Source: Ulota crispa (Eukaryota; Streptophyta; Bryopsida; Orthotrichales; Orthotrichaceae). Taken from it: DNA of 64,000 nucleotides. The number at the start of each line of letters is the position of its first letter. The first letter of the stretch is position 1. Below the pieces are notes generated by a model. The model was not told the DNA's origin and did no database searches. It saw only the letters and a program-made list of their open reading frames with translations. This document shows, in pieces, positions 34,964 through 46,986 of this stretch. Location of the stretch: contig OY987245.1 in NCBI GenBank assembly GCA_963920765.1, forward strand, positions 2,310,727 to 2,374,726, written 5' to 3'. Position numbers and translations under genes: made by a program.

Positions 34964-35930
34964 ATACTTCATTGAGAGGGACGCTTTACATTGACGGCCA
35001 AGCCAGGAACAATAGGTAAAAAACACAAAAAAACAATTCTATTCACTCTCCTTGAGCATGCTAAGACCATTTTCAAGCTATTGACCAATGAGAATCCCAG
35101 AATTTATGATTTTTTGACTGCCTTCGTCCTGGGTCCGAAGTGCCTGTATCCATCGGAGAATGGTATGAGTAATGGTAGCAGCACCCATAACCGTCACATG
35201 ATGATTATTAATAAATACTTAGCAAATTATAGGATCCTATTAGCAGGATCCTATTATTAGCAAGAGAAAAATGATGAGTTTGCATTTTTAAATGTATTAT
35301 TTGGATATTGAGAGAATAAGTTGTGCATTTTTAAAGAGTTGATTGCAATTGCACTTAATACCAACATTTAGGTTTCATGTTTACATGTTATATATCTTTG
35401 TAATTACATCTATTCATTTCCACAAATTTTTCAAAATTTTAGAGGTTATGATTATAGATACAGTATTAGATTTTGAGGTATTTTCTTGGTTTTTGAAATC
35501 CCATTTTGTTAAGCCTCTTTCTTCATCATTAAAAAAATGAGATTGGCGTGTAATTAAAATAGATGAATCAATTATTAATTTTCTAGTTCTTTTTCTACAC
35601 GTGACATCATGACGTATGCATCATTCAGGAGTTCTATCCTTCAACAAAATTAACACCCACTATCCAGAAAGAGTTCAAGTATGTTCAATAACTATGATCC
35701 TCGTATCAATAATAATGATGAAATTTGAAGACTGAAAGTCACGTTGTCTACTATCGGTTCGAAAGTATTTACTATAAGCATTTGTCATAGTAGAATACTT
35801 TATGTATGTGCAAGGCACTCGCAACAAGAATTGATTAGTCCTATGCAAACAATGCACTACACTTATAAAAGAAATATATTAAATCAATAATATTGAATAA
35901 TACATTAGTGCCAAGCAAAGCTCATGAGTG
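34964..35930. other. AT-rich spacer, no gene
   Basis: 34991-35260 is an open frame without motifs. A small duplication AGGATCCTATTAG/AGGATCCTATTATTAG lies at about 35232-35262. Nothing else was recognised. Confidence 0.35.
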
Positions 35931-35934
35931 TTAA

Positions 35935-36898
35935 CCCCTAAAGGACCAAGGGTGTTTTTGAGAAAAAATCTCAGAAACTGCCAACTTTTAGTGCATTGCC
36001 CAAAACTGAAATTAAAAATCTTTTTTCTCAATTTCAACCATACAAAAGTGTGCAAAACAGATAAAATAATATGTGCAAAAAAATTCAGCCCATTTGACCA
36101 AGTGGATTGTAAGATCATAATGTTTGAAGTGAGAAAAACTACTTTTTTTTATTCATGCAAAATAAGGTCAGCAGACTTTGACCCTTCCTAGAGTAAAATT
36201 TTTGCTCTACACAAATTTGAGCTTTTTGACCATTCACAAGTATATGATGTTAGGTTCACTCACAAAAAATTTCAGATGCAAAAGTACAATCTAGCTTGTT
36301 CTAAATCATCCTCCAATACAAAAAGGTTAAGGGAATTGGCAATACATTAGTCATTCTTTCATGATTTCTTGTGCAATGAAAATTTTTTTTATTTGAAATT
36401 GGAATGGTGAAAAGTTAGAGACAAATGTTTGGAATATGTGAAAAAAAAAATTCGAGAGCTTTGGATTTATAAATTGAAAGATGATAGGGCTTGAAGTTAG
36501 AGGATTCTTTTTTTCCTGAAACTGCCCAAACACAGTTAACAAAGTTTGACTCCCTTCAAAATGTGATGTGAGAGCTTAAGTTTTTTTTTTTTTTTTTTTT
36601 TTTTTTTGACAATTTTACATTTTTTTTTAATAACATGTTTACCAAATTTCAAAAGTTGATGAGAGTTTTAGCATAAGATTCTCCAAAGATTCCCAAACTA
36701 CCCAAGTTGCCCAATTTCTTTTGGGCAACATAACTTTTGAACTAGGCATCCAATTGGGGAAAAAACTACATTTCCACTTAGGAAATACTTATTTACACCT
36801 TGTGTAACAATTTTGAGAAAATCAAATAAAAATTAACTCCATATGACCCTACCCAAGTTCTCAAGTGGCTGTTGAACAACCACTTGGTCCTTTAGGGG
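35935..36898. mobile_element. TTAA element, subfamily X
   Basis: CCCCTAAAGGACCAAGGG... to ...ACCACTTGGTCCTTTAGGGG between TTAA at 35931-35934 and 36899-36902. It contains a T27 tract at 36581-36607. The overlapping frames 35879-36191 on both strands are by-products. Confidence 0.8.
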
Positions 36899-36957
36899 TT
36901 AATGACAAGCTTATTTTTTGTTCATGACATGAAGGACTTATGAGAGACATCCCTTAA

Positions 36958-37864
36958 CCCTTCAAGGACCACACCCATTTTCACAAAATCCACTAAAAAC
37001 AAGGGTTGTAAGCTTAGATGTGCAATTGAATCAAACATGGACTCAATCTGAATAACCCAACTGTATGAATGCAAAAGACACCTTGCTTGTTGTATTGTAT
37101 CAAAATTTCAGCTAGACCTACTATTGGAGGTGAAATATGATAATGATTGAATGAGCCATATGCAGAAAACCTTTAGTGTCTCATGCTTGTGTGGTTTTGA
37201 ATGTTAACTCTCCATGCAAGTTTTGATTGAGAAGAACCTTACATTTCTAGAAAGCAAGGTTTCCCACCTTTCCAACAAGACTAGTTTCACACAAAATAAA
37301 CAAAAATAGCAATCATAGGGTGTAACTAAGTGGACAAAAAGGGTAAAAAATTCCACTTTCTTTGCTACCCTAAAACGATTCTACAAAAAGTTTGATACCT
37401 ACTATGGAAAATCCAATTGGTGAAAACAATCAAGAATTGGCCTTAAGTGTAGGATAACAAATTTTAAAGATGATACAACAACACCATTTCAATAGACCTT
37501 CAAATACCACAATTATACTACTATTGTATATAAAAACAATACAAGCGTATTTCTTAAACAACTTGAATTATTTAGGATTGTGCAATTGAAATTTGACATT
37601 TGTCTTGCGTATTTGATGTTGTGTTGTAGCTTTGATCCATTTTGACAAAAAGAATGGATACGCATTTTGAAGCCATGCCGTATAAACACCATTATTTGTC
37701 AACTCACATACCCAATTCCATTGTTATTTTTTTAGATGGATGCAAAAATCTTGTGATCACATGCGTTCTTCAAGACCAAACTCTAAATTATTGAGTGGTT
37801 TCAATTTATAAGCCAACTAAACCACTCCTTGTGACCTAAATATGGTTGCGTGGTCCTTAAAGGG
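36958..37864 (+). mobile_element. TTAA element, subfamily F, copy 1
   Basis: CCCTTCAAGGACCACACCC... to ...GTGGTCCTTAAAGGG between TTAA at 36954-36957 and 37865-37868. Reverse complement of 10608-11511. No ORF. Confidence 0.8.
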
Positions 37865-37875
37865 TTAAGAAGCAT

Positions 37876-38149
37876 TAGGAAAAAATTGAGCCCTCTAGGA
37901 GCCCCCAATATTTGACAAAGCAAGCTATTATTTGGAGGTTAGGCATGCTAGCGTGAGTACAAGAAAAATCACTTGTATCTATAGCTATTTTGTATTGAGG
38001 ACCTTAGCTACATGCACAATCCAAAATAATACAAAAGGCATTGCACTCATAAAACATGTAAATGACTCACTAGTCATTATCCTAATACTTCACTCATCTA
38101 TTCAAATAGAATAAAATAGAAATAAGGTTCTATTGTACATTTGTACCCT
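37876..38149 (+). repeat. Dispersed repeat S, copy 1
   Basis: Reverse-complement match to 44626-44888: GAGCCC..AGGAGCCCCC, GCTAGC..GAGTACAA, ACTTCACTCATCTATTCAAA and TCTATTGTACATTTGTACCC appear in the same order. No ends or coding content were recognised. Confidence 0.6.
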
Positions 38150-39091
38150 TAGCTTTGTCCAATTGGGATGGTATGAAAATATGATTTTTGATTGCATTGA
38201 ACTCAAAGAATGGGCAAAAATAGGAGATTATTGATTTATTTGTTGTAATAAGTACATATCTTGGAATCTTTTTAAGACTTTGGAGGGGGCTATTGGAGGA
38301 TTCAAAATTTTCCTTCCAAGAGAGAATGAAGATATATGCTAAGTTGAATAGTTAAAAATTTATTGTCTTACTACACTTATTATTCAAAAACTTGTTTGTT
38401 TGACGAAAATGATAATCTATTAATGAAATTTGATAAGAATCTTAAGCAAGATATAGGCCTTCCATTCTATGTGCACCTTATTTATAGAGTGTAGGCCATA
38501 ATATAAAATCCAGCCTTTTGTGGGCTAACAGATCTCCAACATTTGAGCCTCTTCTCCAAGTGCGAAGAGGTCCTTAGGTCAACGTACCTGAAGCATCTTT
38601 TGTGTACTTGGTTCTACCAATTTTGTTCATTCCAGGTCCTAAAGGATTGGATTGTTCAAGGTTGTGCACACAGTCCGGGGGGAGTTTTTTTAAGCTTAGC
38701 CCGCCAATATCCTACATTCTCTAGGACCAATTAATTGTGTAGAGTATACTTTTGACTAAACCTATAGAAATAAAGTTTTTTTTTTTTTTTTCCTTGGTTG
38801 ATTTTTTTCCTAAATTCTTGAATTTACTTTCAATCTCTGTTTGAAACCTTTGTAAACCTCAATTGTAGTAAATAAATCAGCCATTTTAAATCTTGAAGGA
38901 AAATTTTCAAGGCAAATACATATCATGGAACAGATTGAAACTTTTAGCGTCTCTCGAAATCAATGTGTATATTTAAACCTAAAATATTAAAAATATTAAA
39001 AAAAGACACTTTAAGAACACTTATTGACACATTTATGTACATACACAATACATATGATATTTATAATAGTGGAATCGTACTTTGTGAGATA
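38150..39091. other. AT-rich spacer, no gene
   Basis: A T-rich run at 38778-38792. The 63-residue frame at 38543-38734 has no motif. Confidence 0.35.
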
Positions 39092-39094
39092 TTA

Positions 39095-39418
39095 GAGCAT
39101 CTCCACCGGTGATTCCAACACGCTCAAAGTGGATGAAAAGTGTTGCGGGCCCTCCTAGAACTCTCTCTTGACACTCTGTCTTACCATTTCTAGCAAGTTT
39201 TTAGCAAGAGTCCTTCAAGCAACTATTCACCGCTATTCATCCTAAATTTAGTAAACTTTATCCTCTACTTTCCTTGATAAGTGGCCAAATGATTATTTAT
39301 GGGATGTGTTGGAGTGCAAGACCAGATTTTTGAAGAACATGAGTGAAGATCAAGGAGCTTGAGGGCCACCCAAAACAGATGAAAAACTTTGAAAGTGCCG
39401 AGATTGGTGGAGATGCTC
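39095..39418. mobile_element. Tourist/PIF-like MITE H2 (uninterrupted copy)
   Basis: GAGCATCTCCACCGGTG... to ...GGTGGAGATGCTC, flanked by TTA at 39092-39094 and 39419-39421. This 324-base copy is the empty-site reference for the nested insertion at 9594-9840. Confidence 0.85.
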
Positions 39419-39541
39419 TTAACAAACCCAACACTTTTGTATAAATGAATGGAAGAAACTGACATGACAACTTGGGGCCATTTCCATCAAAATTTAAGCC
39501 TAAATGGCTTCAAGAATGACTTCAAGCACATGCTAAATTAA

Positions 39542-40353
39542 CTCCTAAAGGATCAAGCAACCCTTTACAACTATTACAATACGGGGTATTTTTCTTGTAT
39601 TTGGAGTGCACCCACACCTTTCCATTTGACATCAACAAAGAAGTTAGAATATAGATCAATGCTGTTCTAGTGAGGTAGTCAAGATCCCAAATTAAATTGT
39701 TTTGTTGGTAAAAAATGCCAATTACACAGTAGTGTATATACTATGTACTCCCTCTGTCCCATTATAAATCTCCAAAAAACTTCTCCATGAGGGATTAACT
39801 GTATTTTAAATCATTATGCTAGTTATACATGCATCCTAGAATCCATATACTACCTACCAAATATTTGCAAAATCTCAAGTTTTTATGTTGTTATTTAGAC
39901 ACCCAAATTCCATGCAAAAAGTACCATATTTGTGCATAGCTTGTGAAGGCCGCCGGCTCCTCATTATTTTAGTCTTTGTATTAATGACACATGCATTCTA
40001 GAATCAATATACCATCTACCAAATGTATGCAAAATCTCCAACTTTGATGTTGCCATTTAGGCACCCAAATTCCATGCAAAAAGTACCGAATTTGTACATG
40101 TTGCTAGCTCCTCATTATTGGTGATTTAAAAATTAGTAGCAGCAATGTTACCTCATATGGGCAAGACCAAGCTTGTTATGAGAAAAATGCTCTTTAATTG
40201 CTTAACTTACCCCCATAAGATCATTGGACATGACAAATGCTTTCTTAGAAATTGAAATTAATAGGGAGCTTTTTAGTGAGACAAAAACTATGCCTAATTT
40301 GGAGCTTTATATTGGGACAGAGGGAGTATTATAGTAGCTTGATCTTTTACGGG
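39542..40353 (-). mobile_element. TTAA element, subfamily C, copy 4 (interrupted)
   Basis: TCCTAAAGGATCAAGC follows TTAA (39538-39541), and GATCTTTTACGGG precedes TTAA (40354-40357). Reverse-orientation C sequence (GGTATTTTTCTTGTATTTGG, TTAGAATATAGATCAATGC). A Stowaway element of 579 bases is inserted near its right end; without it the length is about 230, as in the other copies. Confidence 0.8.
39748..40326. mobile_element. Stowaway-type MITE nested in C4
   Basis: CTCCCTCTGTCCCATTATAA... to ...TTATATTGGGACAGAGGGAG, the characteristic Stowaway (Tc1/mariner) terminus, between TA and TA (39746-39747 and 40327-40328). The interior holds a direct duplication of about 162 bases (CACCCAAATTCCATGCAAAA occurs twice). 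Confidence 0.9.
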
Positions 40354-40616
40354 TTAAGAGTATAACGAGGGACAATTTACGTGAGGCCAAAAGTTCAAGA
40401 TTAGTAATGCAAACCTTGAAAATGATAGGATAAAAAGGATAAAAATAAGAGACCAAGTACAGTCATTAGTAATTTATTGTATCCTATAAAATTAAATATT
40501 TCAAAAGAGTATTTTTATTCAAATATTGTTTTAATAAAATTCGACAAGGATCAAGAACTAACTAATGTCTTTCTGTTTTTGAAGAATCCAATTTTAGGAA
40601 TTTGGACCCTATTATA

Positions 40617-41525
40617 GGGAATTGATATGTGTACCACACCTTTTGAACTGCTTTATCACACCCGGGGTAAATTTTAGATTTCTACCATCAAAAAGCAAAT
40701 TTGAGAATTTGGAATTCAGATTTGGGTTTAGAAACCACTAGTATGCAGGCACATGCTTTGTATGAATTGGACATGTACGGGTAATGCAACATTCAATTTT
40801 ACAAAAAAAAAACATCTCACAAATCAATTGGTTTAGAATTAAATCCTAATGTATTTTACAAAAAGTCAATATCTCACAATTGGTTTGGAATCTAAACTTG
40901 ATGCACCATCATTTTGGTTCTTTTTGGAAACCAAAAGTAGTAATTCTCCTCATCACAATGCTCTTATTTTATACTTTGGTAGGGGGCGTTTGGTGTTTTG
41001 TTGTTTTTCTAACACATGATTGGAGGGTATTTGGTGCTCCATATTTGAGGCATCCTTTATGTTTCAACTTCCACCAAAAAGTTATAGAAGATTTTGAAAA
41101 AAGACATGGTTGGAGGGTGCTTGGTGTTTTGTATCTAGGACATTTTTTATTGCTTCAACTTCCACCCAAAAAGTTCTAGAAGGTTCTAGAAAAGGGTGCG
41201 AAGTCAGTGAGGGTTATGCTCCCACTTAGTAGTATAGATGGTTTAGTCTAGAACCATACAAAAAGTTGCAATTCAACAACACCCAATGAAAAAGTTTATC
41301 TCTATTTACAAACAAAAGTAAAAGTAACTCTTTTCTCTCTAGATAAACTTTTTCATTGGGTGTTGTTGAATTACAACTTTTTGTATGGTTCTAGACTAAG
41401 TCATGGTCCCTAAGTCCAAATCTGAATTCCAATTTCTCAAATTCAGCTTTTATGGTAAAAATCTAAAATTTACCCCGGGGCTGTGATACAATAGTTCAAA
41501 GGGTGTGATACACATATCAATTCCC
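40617..41525. mobile_element. GGGAATTGATAT foldback MITE, copy J3
   Basis: GGGAATTGATATGTGTACC... to ...ACACATATCAATTCCC with a perfect 8-bp duplication CTATTATA (40609-40616 and 41526-41533 region). A Helitron of 501 bases is inserted within it; net length is about 408. Confidence 0.85.
40738..41238 (-). mobile_element. Non-autonomous Helitron, copy 2, nested in J3
   Basis: On the minus strand it begins TCTATACTACTAAG and ends GCATACTAG, inserted between host A (40737) and host T (41239). The uninterrupted site is seen in copy J2 as GAGACC-AT-GATTTAG. Near the 3' end is the imperfect hairpin region corresponding to CATGCA..TGCATG in copy 3. The 99-residue frame inside (40880-41179) shows no Rep or helicase motif. 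Confidence 0.85.
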
Positions 41526-41533
41526 CTATTATA

Positions 41534-42257
41534 TCTTGTCTTTAAAATATTAAAATTCAATTAAAAAACTTTGGCTTTGTAAATGAAACTTGGATGAACT
41601 TGTATTGTGACAAAGGCATATAGCAAATTGGATGGAAAATGCTTTTACCTTGGCAAAATAGCACACTAAAACTCATGCTACATATGATGAGTTTGACACT
41701 GCGGTTGTTGGTTTAGGAAAACTGCTTGTTCACATGCCAAAAATTATACTAGTTAGACATTTAGGGCCGCTTCACACTACAAGTTGAGGCCGGTTTCTAG
41801 CCAGGCATTGACACACTCAATGCTTGTTTCTAATTGGTTGAAATTCTGAAAATGGCCTCAAGGCCTTTACATTAGGAGTCTAAGATTAAATTTTTAGTAT
41901 TTATTTTAATATTCAAAAGACAAGATTTGACATGGTCTCAATTCCAAAAATTGGGATTCAAAAAAAGTGAAGCCAATTCTTGCCCTTGGAGGCGTTGTTA
42001 AATTTTATTAAGATATAATTATTGGAACAAAAATGATCTTTTGAGATACTCAAAATTGTAGAATGAAATAAAAATATCAATGACTCTCTTTGGTCTCTTT
42101 CTTTATCCCTTTCCTCCCAAAACGTTCAAATTTCCTCAAGTGGCCTCAAATTTTTGGCTTCAAGGCCTATACTCATAAGATAGTTAGCCCTTGTTTTTTT
42201 TTACAATTTTATGGGCACTTGGGGCCGTTCTTGAGGCCATTTGGGCTGAAATTTTGG
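41534..42257. other. AT-rich spacer, no gene
   Basis: No element ends or credible coding region were identified. Confidence 0.35.
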
Positions 42258-42261
42258 TTAA

Positions 42262-42803
42262 CCTCTAAACGCCCAATCAACCATTTTCTGGTCATTGCTT
42301 GTTTTTTTTGGGTTGCCCAAGACAAAAGAACTTTTTTCAAATTTTTTTTTTTTTTTTTTTGTAATAGAAAATCAAGTCTAATTTCCAGCTTAACTTGAAT
42401 CATGACAATCCAAATTAAACTCCACCAAGGAGAAAATTTCAAAGCCAAATACTTCAATATTTGCTAGTGTTGTAAAATTTACTACTTTGGGAAACTAATG
42501 ATGTTCTATCCTTTCAAAAGATTGCATTTTTAAAATTTAGGACATAATGACTGTTTTTAACCAATCATACCAAATTTTGAAACCTATGAATAAAATTTGT
42601 AATTTTGGTGAATATTAAATAGTAAATACTTCTAAATTCATTAAACAAAAATCCAAAACTTTTGTTGAGTGTTTGACCGTATGGATAATCACTAAGCATT
42701 ATAATTTTTATTTTCTCTTTTGAAGCAAACATCATCAAAGTTAAAAAAAGTACCATTTTGAACACATCTATGTTTTGCCCTTACCCCCTTGGGCCTTTAG
42801 GGG
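42262..42803. mobile_element. TTAA element, subfamily Q
   Basis: CCTCTAAACGCCCAATC... to ...TTGGGCCTTTAGGGG between TTAA at 42258-42261 and 42804-42807; 542 bases. The frame 42090-42398 runs across its left end and is spurious. Confidence 0.75.
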
Positions 42804-43013
42804 TTAAAATGGCCCCAAGTTTTCATGGCCTTGACTCTTAGTATAAAGCGGGCCTTACTATCAAGAGATTGAATTTTGGAAATTGATTTTACATTTGGAT
42901 TTAGAAACCTTGATTTAGTTTAACCCCTAAATGCTTGAGAGGCCTAAAAGTGGCCTCACATGATTTCACAAGCCCCTTTGAGGCATTGGATCTAAATTTT
43001 TGGCCTTGTTTAA

Positions 43014-43931
43014 CCCTTTAGTGCCCGTCAACTATTTGGCACCTCAAATTTTCACTATACTGTCTACAAAACACATTCAAGGACAAAATCTGTGGTTTTA
43101 AAATTAGATCAGACCGGACATATCAAAGCTATAAACTTTGGCAACATGAATATTAAAAAAAAGTTTGATCTATTGGAAAGATTCCATGTGAGGATTGTGA
43201 GAAGCTTGATGATCCAAAAAAATTTGTTGTGCAAAAACGTGAGACACTAACTAGTTAGTGTCAATTGTGCAATTGAAACTTTTGATAATGGTGGGATTTG
43301 TAGAGGCTATTGCCCCATTCTAGGTTACTGCATTCCAAAAAAATTCAAAATTTGAGTCAATCTATGCATTTCATGACATGATTTGTGAAATTGAGCATTG
43401 GAAGAATACAAATGTGGCCACACATATACGGTTGAATACAACATGCATGGAACATGTTTCCACAAAATCCAATCGGTTAATATCATCTGCATTGGGTGTC
43501 ATTTGAGGTACAAGGTCCCACATTTAGCATTGCAAACCTTCAAAGCCTAAGGAATTATAGAATATGTAATGTTGTAGCTGAAATATGCTATACAAAGAAC
43601 TTCTAAATAAACCATGCATCTTCTGCACAATTGCTAGAGAGTTAGCACTGGATACTTTGGGTGCAATATGTGGGCTTTGGGGCCACGTTGCGGTTGCACT
43701 GAATTAGTATTTCATTTGTTACACCCGTATGAGATTCCCAGCTTCATATGTAAAACACGCATAGCTACCATGTTTCTTTATGCCTTGCTTTGAAATTTGT
43801 TCCAATAGGAGCTCAAACTAAACCCCCAACTCCGTTACGTTTTGTGTTTTTGCAAACTAAATAGAACAAAGATGACAAGAACCACGGAGTACCAAAATCA
43901 ACCCAAAAGTGGTCAACTGGACACTAAAAGG
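43014..43931. mobile_element. TTAA element, subfamily R
   Basis: CCCTTTAGTGCCCGTCAAC... to ...GTGGTCAACTGGACACTAAAAGG between TTAA at 43010-43013 and 43932-43935. A further left-end-like CCCCTAAATGCTTGAG follows TTAA at 42920-42923, perhaps the remains of another element. Confidence 0.7.
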
Positions 43932-44180
43932 TTAAACTACAATTATCAAGGCGTTCAAGTGGTCCATACAAGTGGAGTAATGTCAAGGCAAGTCACAAGA
44001 TGTACAAGTCTTGGTACAAGTGCCTCAAGGGCCTTGATTGGGTGGAACACCATACGAGGCAAGGTGGCAAGTAGTATCTTAGAGGTTGCAACCAGTCAAT
44101 ACCCCTTGCAAGCATCCTTGCATGGGTTTTGTGGTAGTGGGAAATTTGCTTGCAAGCCTCTTAGCAAAGTTTTGAGCCTT

Positions 44181-44476
44181 CATTACAAGGGATTTGGACC
44201 CCCAAAGGGGTTGTGAGTTTTTCTATTCTCAATGTTGGGAACCAGCCCCTACTAGTCATCAAAAAAATTAATTAAAAAAAACATCTTAGAAAAAAATAAG
44301 AATTTTTTTGATTTTTTTTTGAAAAAAATTAATAATAATAATAATAATACAAATTGACATGGTTGCCCTAATGCTAGCCTGGCATGCGGCAGACTGCCCA
44401 TGTGGAAGGTGTTCCCAAAGTTCCCATGGATTTGGGGGAAGGGGCTTCTTTGGGGGTCCAAATCCCTTATAATGCC
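44181..44476. repeat. Inverted repeat around an AT-rich core
   Basis: ACAAGGGATTTGGACCCCC near 44185-44205 recurs inverted as GGGGGTCCAAATCCCTTATA near 44452-44473, around an A/T-rich core that includes an (AAT)n run at about 44330-44348. Likely a MITE, but the target duplication is not visible. The 43842-44216 frame overlaps it and is not a gene. Confidence 0.5.
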
Positions 44477-44625
44477 AAGAGCCCCCTACAAAGTCTCTAA
44501 AGGGATATGACAACATGTACTTACTACAACAAACAAAGCACTAATCTCCTATTTATGCTCATCTTTTGAATTCAATGCAATCACAAAAATTATACTATTA
44601 TGTTATCCCTATTGAACAAAAACTA

Positions 44626-44888
44626 TGGGTACAAATGTACAATAGGACCATAAGTTCTACTTTACTCCATTTGAATAGATGAGTGAAGTACTTGGATAGG
44701 GATTAGTGAGTAAACTTACATATTTTATGAGTACAATGCCTTTTTTTATTGTTTTGGGTTGTGCATGTGGCTTAGGTCCTTGATAGAAGATAACAATGGG
44801 TACGAGTGCCCTTTTTTTGTACTCATGCTAGCCAATTAATAACTTGGTTTGTCAAACCTTAGGGGGGCTCTGAAAGGGCTCAAAACTT
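44626..44888 (-). repeat. Dispersed repeat S, copy 2
   Basis: Reverse complement of 37876-38149, with the same order of blocks (GGGTACAAATGTACAATAG, TTTGAATAGATGAGTGAAGT, GGTCCTTGATAGAAG). Confidence 0.6.
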
Positions 44889-45221
44889 TGCTACAGGTTC
44901 AAGCATATTCTAAACCCTTATCATGGATGCCCTCACCAATTGCGTCGGTTGTCATTTTCCACGTAGTAGCACTTTGTAGCCCCAAAACTTAACATACAAA
45001 GAAGTATAATCTTCAATAATTTGCACGTGTGTGCATCCACATCTAATCTTGCTACTCACAAATTTTGAGATGAATTAGAGGCTTCTAAAATTTTGAAAAA
45101 TCAACAAATAGCAACCACGTGCCAAAGAATGAGATTTTGACATCACATGTTGTTTGATCATATGTTTTAATCTTCCATCTCCCATTATCAATTATTCCAA
45201 AAATTTGCAAGTCACTTTCTA
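44889..45221. other. Spacer, nothing recognised
   Basis: No ORF or element termini were seen. Confidence 0.35.
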
Positions 45222-45222
45222 A

Positions 45223-45346
45223 GGGTATGTTCACACTTGGTATTAGGAGGGGTATTAACAATATGAATGCAATCTAAAGGTGGGTATAGATGCATCTAAT
45301 TTTCCTTCTGCTACTACCACTCTTAACACCAAGTGTGAACATGCCT
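45223..45346. mobile_element. Short MITE with GGGTATGTTCACACTTGG ends
   Basis: AGGGTATGTTCACACTTGG... is repeated inverted as ...CCAAGTGTGAACATGCCT. Flanking TA on both sides is possible. About 124 bases with no ORF. Confidence 0.65.
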
Positions 45347-45471
45347 TATTCCACTATTTTCAATGGTTGCTTTCTATGGATCATCCAATTGACTAAGATA
45401 CAATGCATCAAAGTTATAGGTCTCAAAATACCCTAATTTGGGTAAAAATAGCTTGGGTGCGTAGGGGTTAA

Positions 45472-46388
45472 CCCCTAAAGGACCAAGCAAAATTTTCACC
45501 AAAAACTCTTCAAAATTGCCATTTTTAGAGCATCAACCAAATTTGAATACAAAAATATTTTTATGCATATGTGACCATAGGATCTTGTAGAAGAATGGTT
45601 TCATTCAAAAGATGTGGAAAAAATTTCAGAGTTTCCCACCACGTGGATTGGAAGTTAGAATGGTTTGAACATTCAAAATCGTCTTGTGAAAAATTGGGCA
45701 GCTACCCTACAAAAGGAGAATTTCCTAAGGAAAAAAGGCCATGTGGGCGGTGCTTCTCAAAATTCCTTGTTCCACCTAAGTAAAGTACATGTCAAAAAAG
45801 TTTCAAATTATTTGGAGTTGTATATCATATGGAAAAAAATTAGTAAGTAAAAAGAAAGAGAGAATGATTCAAAACACAAAATTGTTAAGAATTTAATTAT
45901 GGAAATGAAAAATGCCAATCCCAATGGTCATAATGTTTTCATAAACAATATTCATCCTTTGGTTTTGTTTTTTTTCCAAAATGTTGAAAATTGAGCAAAA
46001 TAAAGGACTTCAAAGTTTATTTTGGAGTAGAGAATCTATAATTGCCCGCAAACAAAAAATCCTCTTAAGTTTCATCTTGTTGATCCAAACATAATGACTT
46101 GAAGCTTCCTACTTTCACATAAAACTCCTAAACCAATTTAAAATTTTAGTTTTTGAAGAAAGTAAATTTTAAAAATCTATCCAGGCTGCCCAATGAATGT
46201 AAAAAACAACATATCAGGCCATAACTTTTTACTCATAATTCCAAATGTCATAAAATTTAGTGCATATGAAATATAAACCTTACCCCCACATTCTGTTAAA
46301 ATTTCAACCTAAAATATGAAAAGCTCCAATCAAAGGTACCTGACCAAAATCGCTATGTTCCTAAAAAATGGTTATGGTCCTTTACGGG
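45472..46388 (+). mobile_element. TTAA element, subfamily G, copy 1
   Basis: CCCCTAAAGGACCAAGC... to ...GGTCCTTTACGGG between TTAA at 45468-45471 and 46389-46392. Nearly identical along its length to 50502-51422 and related, in reverse, to 31510-32540 and 52808-53740 (AATCCCAATGGT, AAGAATTTAATTATG). GTAGGGG just before its left TTAA may be the right end of yet another element. The frames at 45571 and 45665 are inside it. Confidence 0.85.
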
Positions 46389-46665
46389 TTAAGGAACCCA
46401 AAAGGTAATAAAAATTGATAACTTAACTGATACCGGGGGCAGGTTCACATTTTACCCACGTCATAAAATAGCGGACATATTTTAACCTGTCCCAAGAAAC
46501 AAGGTGTCAGACTCATTAGGTCCGAGGTAAGTTGTAGTGAAACCCAGCACTCTCAGGCCGTTGGATGCATGCAGAACGCTTTGAATATCACATGTTCTCA
46601 CCACATGATTTCTAAAGAGACCGACATAACATTCAGTAGCGCTCATTATGCCTGCCCTTCCTCCA

Positions 46666-46780
46666 GATGAAGAGTGTGGAATATTTCACACTCTTTCATC
46701 CATCAAGATGAAAGAGTGTGGAATATTTCACACTCTTTCATCCATCAAGATGAAAGAGTGTGGAATATTTCACACCCATC
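46666..46780. repeat. 42-bp self-complementary tandem repeat
   Basis: Between two and three copies of a 42-base unit. Each unit contains GATGAAAGAGTGTG, an 8-base loop GAATATTT, and the inverse CACACTCTTTCATC, so each can form a perfect 14-bp hairpin. The first copy lacks two bases. Confidence 0.9.
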
Positions 46781-46876
46781 AGTAACTAAAAAGACACTTG
46801 GTTGAATTTGTTAAAGAGTCTATGAGAGAGAGGCTCAGTTTAGTGCACATACGTCGATGTGGGGGCCAGCCATGTT

Positions 46877-46908
46877 AGAAAAAAGAAAAAAGAAAAAAGA
46901 AAAAAAAA
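46877..46908. repeat. Purine-rich GAAAAAA repeat
   Basis: Four GAAAAAA-type units in a row. Confidence 0.85.
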
Positions 46909-46986
46909 GTGTCATGATGAAGTTCGTGGATGATACTTGAAGGGAGGGAAAGGCAACTTCTCTTCAAGCTACTGAATGTTATGGAG

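Noticed and set aside
42090-42398. 102-residue frame ending in Phe-rich sequence
   Set aside because: It crosses an element boundary and ends in a poly-T tract that produces a run of Phe codons.
43842-44216. 124-residue plus-strand frame
   Set aside because: It crosses the right terminus of TTAA element R and runs into the inverted repeat at 44181; the reading is a by-product of repeats.
46666-46780. Short repeat array as a CRISPR
   Set aside because: Units are directly adjacent with no unique spacers, there are fewer than three, and the setting is a plant nuclear genome.
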